A DNA stretch of 64,000 nucleotides, taken from positions 806,001 to 870,000 of the forward strand of contig NZ_JAAOIR010000002.1 of the NCBI RefSeq assembly GCF_011440375.1. Direction: 5' to 3'. The translations under genes were made by a program, and so were the position numbers. The first letter of the stretch is position 1; every line of letters begins with the position of its first letter. Positions 58,068 through 64,000 of this stretch are shown piece after piece. The notes beneath the pieces are model-generated. The model did not search any database. It worked only from the letters and a program-made list of their open reading frames with translations, and had not been told where the DNA came from. The DNA comes from Halorubellus sp. JP-L1 (GTDB taxonomy: Archaea > Halobacteriota > Halobacteria > Halobacteriales > Natrialbaceae).

Positions 58068-58895
58068 TCAGCGTCCCTCGCGGACGAGGTGGGCGAACTC
58101 GCGACAGGAGTGCCCGGGTTCGACGCCGAGTGCTCGCGCCGGGTGGTTCGCGGCGCTCACGACGCCGGTCTCCCACGTGGAGCGGGCGTCGCCGATTCGT
58201 GCGCTGTCGTGCGCGACGGTGACCGCGGGAATCCCCCGGTCCGCGAGGACGGGGAGGCGGCTCGTGCCGGCGTCGTCTTTGCCGCCGCCGGCGTCGTTGA
58301 ACGCGACGGCGCCGACGTCGCCCTGGATGTAGGACGTTCGTTCGCCGGTGAGGCGAGCGCCGTGACTGCCGGTGATGGCGACGACGCCGGCGTCGTCGGG
58401 GCGGATCAGCGACAGGGAGTCCATCCCCAGGACGGGCGGGTCGCCGTCGTCGAGCTCGTACCGACCGGATCCCGGACTGGGAACGGTGCCGGGTTCGGGG
58501 GCGTCCCGGAGCTGTTCGACGCAGTCGAGGACGTCCTGGCCGACGTCGCAGCCGAGGGCTCGAGCGGTCTCGTTGACGCGACTGACGCGTCCCGAGGCGA
58601 CCGCGTCGAGTCCGTCGCCGATGCGTGCGGTGTCGTGGTCGACGGCGACGGCGGCGCAGTCGACGGCCGCGAGCATCGGGAGGGAGCCGATGCCGGCGTC
58701 GTCCTTGCCGACGCCGGCGTCGTTGAGGACGACCGCGGTCGCGCCGTTCGCGACCGCGAGGTAGCCGGCGTACCGGCCGGCGTGGCTGGCGGCGACCACG
58801 ACGCCGGTCGCGTCGTCGTCGAGTTGCGTGATGCTGTCGAGGACGCGGACGTCGGTGAGCGCCATCTCGATGCCTGCACTCGTCGGCGACGACAT
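58068..58895 (-). CDS. Uncharacterised protein made of two copies of one domain
   Basis: The product has 275 residues. Two homologous halves are visible: about 30-125 and 170-268. Each has SHAGR or SHGAR near its start, then a hydrophobic strand ending in NDAGVGKDDAG or NDAGGGKDDAG, then LPMLA or LPVLA, AVDHDTARIGD or VAHDSARIGD, and VSRVNETARALG or VSAANHPARALG. I do not know a named function. Single-domain proteins of this look occur in bacteria as hypotheticals. MALTDVRV at 58865 is an alternative start. It lies between a TRAP operon and a 2-oxoacid dehydrogenase cluster. Confidence 0.7.
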   Translation of the reverse strand: MSSPTSAGIEMALTDVRVLDSITQLDDDATGVVVAASHAGRYAGYLAVANGATAVVLNDAGVGKDDAGIGSLPMLAAVDCAAVAVDHDTARIGDGLDAVASGRVSRVNETARALGCDVGQDVLDCVEQLRDAPEPGTVPSPGSGRYELDDGDPPVLGMDSLSLIRPDDAGVVAITGSHGARLTGERTSYIQGDVGAVAFNDAGGGKDDAGTSRLPVLADRGIPAVTVAHDSARIGDARSTWETGVVSAANHPARALGVEPGHSCREFAHLVREGR

Positions 58896-58970
58896 AGGTA
58901 TGTGCGAGCAGGGAACACCGGCCGGTTCACGAAACGATATGGGGGACCCCTGCATCGGTCGTGGTAACTG

Positions 58971-60269
58971 ATGTCGTACGTCGTACGGATGCCGAAGCTC
59001 GGCGTCGAGATGGAGACGGGGGTCGTGATCGCGTGGCACGCGGACGTGGGCGAGGCGGTCTCGGTGGACGACGTCGTCGCCGAGATCGAGTCCGAGAAGT
59101 CGGTCGCGGAGGTCACGGCGCGCGAGAACGGCGTCCTCAGGCGCGTGTACCTCGACGTCGAGGACGAGGCGCCACCCGGCGCACCGATGGGGATCGTCGC
59201 GGGCGCGGACGAGGACGTCTCGGACCTCGAGGCGACCGTCGAGGCCGAACTCGGCGACGACGCAGCGACGGGCGGCGGTGCTGCTGGCGGCGAGGCTACT
59301 GCTGGCGGCGAGGCTACTGCTGGCGACGCCGGGGAGACGGGTGCGGTCGCTGCAGGGACGGGTTCGGACGCTGGAGAGACGGGTGCGGACGCTGGAGACG
59401 CAGGGACGAGTGCCGCGGGCGGGGGGACGTCCGGCGGTGCGGTCGCCGCGACGACGCCGGACGGGACGGTGAAGGCGACGCCGAAGGCGAAGCGTCGCGC
59501 TCGAGAGCTCGACGTCGACGTCGCGACCGTGGAGGGGACCGGCGCCGAGGACAGCGTCACCGCGAGCGACGTCGAGCGCGCCGCGAGCGCGAGCGACGGG
59601 GCCCGGACGGTCCGCGAGACCCGCGAGTTCACGGGGATGCGCCGGACCATCGCGGACCGCCTCGGGCAGAGCTACCGCGAGGCCGTCCACGTCACCGTCG
59701 ACCGCGAGGTCGACGTCGAGCCCGTGTTCGCGGCCGCGGACGAGGCGGACGTCTCGATCACGGACGTCGTCCTCGAGGGCGTCTCCGAGACGCTCTCGGC
59801 GCACCCCGAGTTCAACGCGACGTTCGACGCGGACGCGGAGACGCACACGCTCTACGAGGAGCACAACCTCGGCGTCGCAGTAGACGTGGAGGATGGGCTC
59901 GTGACGCCAGTGCTCTCGGACGTCGGTTCGAAGTCGCTCGCGGAGATCTCGACGGCGCGCTCGGCGCTGACAGAGCGCGTCCTCGCGGACGAGTACACGG
60001 CCGCGGACCTCGACGGCGGGACGTTCACCGTGTCGAACCTCGGCGTGTTCGGCAGCGACTCGTTCACGCCGATCATCAACCCGCCGGAGGTCGCGATCCT
60101 CGGCGTCAACCGCGTCACGGAACGAGCCGTCCAGACGGACAGCGGCATCGAGTTCCGCCGGCACGTCACGTTCAGCCTGACGTTCGACCACCGCGTCGTC
60201 GACGGTGCCGACGCGGCCCGCTTCCTGACGACGCTCGACGAACGCCTCGACGACCCGCTCGCCGACTGA
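58971..60269 (+). CDS. 2-oxoacid dehydrogenase E2 (dihydrolipoyl acyltransferase)
   Basis: This is the core acyltransferase of the complex, 432 residues. One lipoyl domain (residues 1-77) has the lipoylated lysine in EIESEKSVAEV. An Ala/Gly/Glu-rich linker follows, with an 18-bp DNA repeat giving GEATAG copies. The E1/E3-binding domain is TPKAKRRARELDVDVATVEG (core PKAKRRARELDV, about 166-177), and the catalytic domain (about 220-432) ends with FDHRVVDGADAARFL. It is followed by E1 alpha and beta; no E3 gene is near. Confidence 0.9.
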   Translation: MSYVVRMPKLGVEMETGVVIAWHADVGEAVSVDDVVAEIESEKSVAEVTARENGVLRRVYLDVEDEAPPGAPMGIVAGADEDVSDLEATVEAELGDDAATGGGAAGGEATAGGEATAGDAGETGAVAAGTGSDAGETGADAGDAGTSAAGGGTSGGAVAATTPDGTVKATPKAKRRARELDVDVATVEGTGAEDSVTASDVERAASASDGARTVRETREFTGMRRTIADRLGQSYREAVHVTVDREVDVEPVFAAADEADVSITDVVLEGVSETLSAHPEFNATFDADAETHTLYEEHNLGVAVDVEDGLVTPVLSDVGSKSLAEISTARSALTERVLADEYTAADLDGGTFTVSNLGVFGSDSFTPIINPPEVAILGVNRVTERAVQTDSGIEFRRHVTFSLTFDHRVVDGADAARFLTTLDERLDDPLAD

Positions 60270-60310
60270 CCGATTCCGTGGCGCGAGACGGCCGCGAACC
60301 ACCGGCAAGC

Positions 60311-60322
60311 GAACCTTTTTAC
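60311..60322 (+). promoter_or_regulatory. TATA-like element between E2 and E1 alpha
   Basis: GAACCTTTTTACTCC lies about 40 nt before the E1 alpha ATG at 60356, after an 86-nt gap from the E2 stop. It suggests the E1 genes can be transcribed separately from E2. Confidence 0.4.
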
Positions 60323-60355
60323 TCCGATGCCCCAACGGAATTGGTATCTACTGAC

Positions 60356-61405
60356 ATGCCAGAAATTGACATCGGGTCGCCCGACGGGCGCCGGGAGGCA
60401 CTCCGGACGATGCTCCTCGTCCGGGAGTTCGAGAACCGCGTCCGCGACCGGTTCGCCGACAACGAGATACCGGGGTTCGTCCACCTCTCGCAGGGCCAGG
60501 AGGCCGTCGCCGCGGGCGCGTGCGGCGCACTCGCGGACGACGACTACATCACGAGCACTCACCGCGCGCACGGCCACAGCCTCGCGAAGGGCCTGGAACC
60601 CGACCGGTTGCTCGCCGAACTGTACGGGAAGGAGGCCGGCTACTGCGGCGGTCGCGGCGGGTCGATGCACGTCTCCGACCTCGAGCGGGGGATGCTGGGC
60701 GCGCAACCCATCGTCGGCGCGAGCGTCCCGCTCGGCACCGGCGCCGGCATCACGGCCCAGCTCGAGGACGCGGACTGGTGCGCGGTCGCGTTCTGCGGCG
60801 ACGGCTCCGTCGCCGCCGGCCAGGTCCACGAGGGCATCAACCTCGCCGCCACCTGGGAGCTCCCCGTCGTGTACGTGATCGAGAACAACCAGTACTCGGA
60901 GGGCATGGTGTTCGACGAACAGCACAACGTCGAGGACCTCGCCGACATGGCGGCGTCGTACGGCATCCCGGGCGAGATCGTCGACGGCCAGGACGTCGAG
61001 GCGGTCCACGAGACGGTGTCCGCCGCACGCGAGCGCGCGCTTGCCGGCGAGGGCCCGACGCTCGTCGAGGCGAAGACGTACCGCTACCGTGGGCACTTCG
61101 AGGGCGACGAGGAACCGTACCGGAGCCAGGAGGAGGTCGAGGAGTGGATCGCAGAGCGCGACCCGATCGAGAACTACGCCGAGGTGCTCGCGGAGCGCGG
61201 CGAACTCTCCATAGACGAGCTCGAGGCGATGCGCGCGGACGTCGAGGCGACCATGGACGCGGCCGTCCAGTTCGCGCGGGACGCCGACGAGCCCGCGCCC
61301 GAGGACGCCTACGACGACGTCTTCGTCGACCCCGCACCGGACGTGGAGCGGTTCCGGGAGCGGATGGAGACCGACGGCGGCCAGGACGGAGGTGCGGGCC
61401 GATGA
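60356..61405 (+). CDS. 2-oxoacid dehydrogenase E1 alpha subunit
   Basis: This is the thiamine-diphosphate-dependent decarboxylase subunit, 349 residues. The TPP motif runs GDGSVAAGQVHEGINLAATWELPVVYVIENN (core GDGSVAAGQVHEG at about 144-156, ENNQYS at about 175). The phosphorylation-loop-like stretch TYRYRGHFEGDEEPYRS (core RYRGHFEGDEE) is present. The GGRGGSMHVSD block resembles pyruvate and acetoin dehydrogenases. The exact 2-oxoacid is unknown. It overlaps E1 beta by four bases. Confidence 0.9.
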   Translation: MPEIDIGSPDGRREALRTMLLVREFENRVRDRFADNEIPGFVHLSQGQEAVAAGACGALADDDYITSTHRAHGHSLAKGLEPDRLLAELYGKEAGYCGGRGGSMHVSDLERGMLGAQPIVGASVPLGTGAGITAQLEDADWCAVAFCGDGSVAAGQVHEGINLAATWELPVVYVIENNQYSEGMVFDEQHNVEDLADMAASYGIPGEIVDGQDVEAVHETVSAARERALAGEGPTLVEAKTYRYRGHFEGDEEPYRSQEEVEEWIAERDPIENYAEVLAERGELSIDELEAMRADVEATMDAAVQFARDADEPAPEDAYDDVFVDPAPDVERFRERMETDGGQDGGAGR

Positions 61406-62397
61406 GTTCCGGGGCGCTCTCGGACCAGGAGACTGAGACGGTCAGCATCCGTGACGCGATCCGGGACGGCATCCGCGAGGAGATGCTCGCCGACGACCGC
61501 GTGTTCATCATGGGCCAGGACGAGGAGGACGGCGGGTCGTTCGAGGTGACGGCGGGCCTCCACGACGAGTTCGGGTTCGACCGCGTCCGGAACACGCCCA
61601 TCAGCGAGGCCGCGCAGGTCGGGGCGGGCGTCGGGGCCGCCGCCACCGGTATGCGGCCGCTCGTCAACCTCAGCTTCTCGGACTTCATCGGCGTCTGCTT
61701 CGATCAGGTGATGAATCAGGCCGGGAAGACCCGATACATGTTCGGCGGGGCGAGCGAGGTCCCGCTGACGGTGCGCGCGATCGAGGGCGCGGGCCTGAAC
61801 GCGGCCGCCCAGCACTCGGGGACCGTGCACTCGCTCGTCGCGCACCTCCCCGGGATCAAGGCGGTCGCCCCCGGGACGCCAGCCGCGGCGAAGGGACTGA
61901 TGAAGAGTGCCATCCGCTCGGACGACCCCGTGGTGTACTTCGAGAACAAGACCATCTACGAGCGACGCGGTCCCGTGCCGACCGACGAGGACTTCACCGT
62001 CCCGATCGGTGAGGCGAGCGTCGAACGGGCTGGCGAGGACGTCACGGTCGTCGCCACCCAGCGACTGCTCGGCGAGGCGAACGCTGCCGCACGGGACCTC
62101 GAGGACGTCAGCGTGGAGGTGATCGACCCGCGGTCGCTCTACCCGCTCGACACCGACACGCTCGCGGAGAGCCTCAAGAAGACCGGTCGCCTCGTCGTCG
62201 CCGACGAGAGCCCGCTGTCCTACGGTCTGCACGCGGAGATCGTGACGCGCGTCGTCGAGGACGCGTTCTGGCACCTCGACGCGCCCGTCCAGCGCGTCGG
62301 TGTCCCGGACACGCCGATCCCGTTCTCGCCGTCCCAGGAGGACGAGGTGGTGCCGGACGCCGACGACGTCGGGCGCGCCATCCAGCGGACGATCTGA
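61402..62397 (+). CDS. 2-oxoacid dehydrogenase E1 beta subunit
   Basis: The partner subunit of E1 has 331 residues. It shows FIMGQDEEDGGSFEVTAGL (core GQDEEDGGSFEVT, about 38-50), the PPi/TPP region RNTPISEAAQVGAGVGAA (core TPISEAAQVGAGVG, about 64-77) and MFGGASEVPLTVR (about 113-125), with AQHSGTVHSLVAHLPGIKAVAPG (core QHSGTVHSLVAHLPG) typical of transketolase-like E1 beta. C-terminal LVVADESPLSYG is conserved. Likely product is an acyl-CoA from acetoin, pyruvate or a branched 2-oxoacid. Confidence 0.9.
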   Translation: MSSGALSDQETETVSIRDAIRDGIREEMLADDRVFIMGQDEEDGGSFEVTAGLHDEFGFDRVRNTPISEAAQVGAGVGAAATGMRPLVNLSFSDFIGVCFDQVMNQAGKTRYMFGGASEVPLTVRAIEGAGLNAAAQHSGTVHSLVAHLPGIKAVAPGTPAAAKGLMKSAIRSDDPVVYFENKTIYERRGPVPTDEDFTVPIGEASVERAGEDVTVVATQRLLGEANAAARDLEDVSVEVIDPRSLYPLDTDTLAESLKKTGRLVVADESPLSYGLHAEIVTRVVEDAFWHLDAPVQRVGVPDTPIPFSPSQEDEVVPDADDVGRAIQRTI

Positions 62398-62456
62398 CGC
62401 GTCCGCGACGACGCCAGCCCGCGAGTCCGGCGAGGCGTCGGCGAGCGCTGGCGCGT

Positions 62457-63737
62457 TCAGTCCCGGAGTTCCGCGACGGCGGTGTCGAGGTCTCGGTACC
62501 GCGTGTCGCCGTCCCTCGTCTCGAGTTCGACTTCGCCGGTGTCGACGTAGTGGTTGCCGAGGACGACCTTCGTGGGGACGCCGAGGAGGTCGCTCTCCGC
62601 GAACCGTTCGCCGATGGTCTGGTCGGCGTCGTCGAAGAGGAGGACGTCCACGCCTGCGGTCTCGAGTTCGTCGTGCACGCGGTCGGCGGCCGCGCGGACG
62701 TCGCCGTCGTAGCTGAGGGGGACGACGGCGACGTCGTAGGGCGCGACCGTGCCGGCGTCGGTGACGGGCCAGCGACAGCCGTCCGCGTCGGCGTGCTGGG
62801 CGAGCAGCGTCTGGAGGACGCGCGTGACGCCGATGCCGTAGCTCCCCATTTCGACTGCCTGGGATTCGCCGTCGCCGTCGTCGACGGCGAGGTCCATCGC
62901 GTCGGCGTACCGCGTGCCGAGCTGGAAGACGTGCCCGACCTCGACGCCGTCGGTCGCGGCGAGCGCTCCGCCGCAGGTGGGGCATTCTTCGATGCCATCA
63001 CCGTCCTCGCGGCGATACGCGCCGAACTCGGGGTGCTCGTCGGTGACGCCGAACCGGCAGTCCGCATTCGTGAAGGACACGAGCGCGCACGAGCCGTCGT
63101 GGACGGGCGCGACGAACTCCTCGCTCGCGGACCCGCCCATGATGGAGTTGTCGGCGTCGCAGATCGCGACGTCGAGCCCGAGCGCGTCGAAGATCCGCTC
63201 GTACGCTCCGCGGACGCGGTCGTAGGTCTCCCGGAGGCCGCTCTCGGTCGCGTGCAGGCTGTAGGCGTCCTTCATCGTGAACTCCTTCGTCCGCAAGAGA
63301 CCGTTGCGGGCGTGGTCGTCGCGGTGCTTGGACTCGACCTGGTACAGGAGGAGGGGGAGGTCGTCGTACGACCGGACGTGGCCGTCGACGAGGTGGACGA
63401 CGCCCTCCTCGTGACTGGGTGCGAGGCACATGTCGGCGCCGTCGCGGTTCTCGAGCGCGAACATCTCGCCCTCGAAGCTCCCCCAGCGTCCGCTCTCGTC
63501 CCAGCGGTCGCGGTAGTTGAGCTGGGGAAGGCTCACGCGCTGGCCGCCGATCGCGTCCATCGCCGCGGCGACGACGTCGATCACCTTCCGGCGGACGCGC
63601 TCGCCGGTGGGCGCGAACCCGTACAGGCCGCTCCCGTACTGGCGGACGAGCCCGGCCCGCACCGCGAGCCGGACGTCCTCGCGGACCTCACCGCGGTCCT
63701 CGCGGCTCGTCGCGAGGAACGCATCGCTACGACGCAT
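62457..63737 (-). CDS. proS: Bacterial-type prolyl-tRNA synthetase without insertion domain
   Basis: This is a class II aminoacyl-tRNA synthetase of 426 residues. Residues 1-300 are the catalytic domain: YGFAPTGERVRRKV (about 41-54), WDESGRWG (about 79-86), APSHEEGV, motif 2 LLRTKEFTMKDAYSLH (about 144-159) and motif 3 GSYGIGVTRVLQTLL (about 296-310). GGSASEEF and VGHVFQLGTRYADAM are bacterial-type blocks. The anticodon domain follows (330-426). The bacterial editing insertion between motifs 2 and 3 is absent. Typical haloarchaeal ProRS is of the archaeal/eukaryotic type, so this may be a second, transferred gene. Confidence 0.88.
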   Translation of the reverse strand: MRRSDAFLATSREDRGEVREDVRLAVRAGLVRQYGSGLYGFAPTGERVRRKVIDVVAAAMDAIGGQRVSLPQLNYRDRWDESGRWGSFEGEMFALENRDGADMCLAPSHEEGVVHLVDGHVRSYDDLPLLLYQVESKHRDDHARNGLLRTKEFTMKDAYSLHATESGLRETYDRVRGAYERIFDALGLDVAICDADNSIMGGSASEEFVAPVHDGSCALVSFTNADCRFGVTDEHPEFGAYRREDGDGIEECPTCGGALAATDGVEVGHVFQLGTRYADAMDLAVDDGDGESQAVEMGSYGIGVTRVLQTLLAQHADADGCRWPVTDAGTVAPYDVAVVPLSYDGDVRAAADRVHDELETAGVDVLLFDDADQTIGERFAESDLLGVPTKVVLGNHYVDTGEVELETRDGDTRYRDLDTAVAELRD

Positions 63738-63750
63738 CCTCCTCACCTCC
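63738..63750 (-). promoter_or_regulatory. Strong Shine-Dalgarno of proS
   Basis: Read on the minus strand, GGAGGTGAGGAGG directly precedes the ATG at 63737. This purine-rich site decides the start against an in-frame GTG 17 codons upstream. It suggests the transcript has a leader. Confidence 0.55.
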
Positions 63751-63860
63751 GAGGACGGCGGACGTTCGACCGACGTCGGTCTCGCCACTGCGATAGCGAA
63801 CGCTGGTCACCGATACGACTGTCCAGAACAGCAGGTTCTCAGTGCGTTCGCGGAACCCAG

Positions 63861-63884
63861 CCGCGAGCCGCGCCGGGCTCGCGG
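63861..63884. other. Hairpin in the right-edge spacer
   Basis: CCGCGAGC (63861-63868) and GCTCGCGG (63877-63884) form a perfect 8-bp stem with an 8-nt loop. The 263 nt from 63738 to the window end contain no gene I can support. The hairpin could belong to a gene outside the window. Confidence 0.4.
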
Positions 63885-64000
63885 TTGCCACCGCAAACGC
63901 TCAGTGTTCGGCACATTGCACTCGCCAGTGGAGCTCGCGGCCCAAGTACGTGTCGGTTGCATGTCACGCAGTCACGAGGCAGGTGCCCGAGGGCCGACGC

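Noticed and set aside
1-64000. tRNA, rRNA, RNase P or SRP RNA genes
   Set aside because: I looked for T-loop-like GGTTCRAATCC, CCA-less acceptor ends and conserved RNA cores on both strands and found no convincing match; a covariance-model search would be decisive.

Overview
The window is a GC-rich (roughly two-thirds G+C by eye) stretch of a haloarchaeal chromosome (class Halobacteria). The predicted proteins are very acidic. Secreted proteins carry twin-arginine plus lipobox signals. Many genes have a TATA-like AT-rich patch about 25-35 nt before the start codon and little or no leader. Several haloarchaea-restricted families are present (DUF5787, DUF5789, DUF5797, DUF5800, DUF2391, a uS10-like paralogue, TFS). 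No tRNA, rRNA, CRISPR array, cas gene, prophage or intact insertion sequence was seen. About 70 protein genes are supported, and no gene-free stretch exceeds 300 nt.

Region by region. 1-6.6 kb: DUF2391 membrane protein, endonuclease III, the KDPG aldolase / gluconate-type dehydratase pair of the semi-phosphorylative Entner-Doudoroff route, and an AI-2E family exporter. 6.6-16.5 kb: ferritin-like protein divergent from a rhodanese/persulfide dioxygenase, a 2Fe-2S ferredoxin divergent from a geranylgeranyl reductase, small membrane proteins, M20 amidohydrolase, uS10-like protein, NUDIX hydrolase, a putative nuclease (DUF5787) and small DUFs. 16.5-26.1 kb: TFS, then an acyl-CoA synthetase, a complete branched-chain-amino-acid-type ABC importer, a Bat-type HTH regulator and a 3-hydroxybutyrate-dehydrogenase-like SDR, which together look like one uptake-and-catabolism locus. 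26-34.5 kb: PQQ-type beta-propeller lipoprotein, a half-length acyl-CoA synthetase, Yip1 and PH-domain membrane proteins, and the bacterial-type chaperone set grpE-dnaK-dnaJ. 34.6-40.9 kb: XPB helicase and Bax1 nuclease split by an opposite-strand lipoprotein, then a NOL1/NOP2 RNA methyltransferase coupled to a separate PUA-like protein, and PAC2. 41-53.6 kb: aminotransferase, HNH protein, VOC protein, bactofilin, cupin, YchF, a compositionally odd polysaccharide deacetylase, the pth2-PfkB kinase-truD operon and the dcd-thiR-methyltransferase operon. 53.6-64 kb: AEC transporter, a TRAP transporter operon, an epimerase-like VOC protein, an uncharacterised protein made of two copies of one domain, a 2-oxoacid dehydrogenase E2-E1alpha-E1beta cluster, and a bacterial-type prolyl-tRNA synthetase.

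The most unusual property of the DNA is an abundance of short tandem duplications (15-35 bp units). They lie in intergenic spacers, in low-complexity coding tails and, in four cases, exactly across a stop codon. The most interesting protein-level items are the tandem-domain unknown protein at 58068-58895, the DUF5787 protein with a nuclease-like ExK motif and a cysteine cluster, the bacterial-type ProRS lacking an insertion domain, and the XPB with an altered RED motif. All functional assignments rest on reading motifs by eye; no database search was run.
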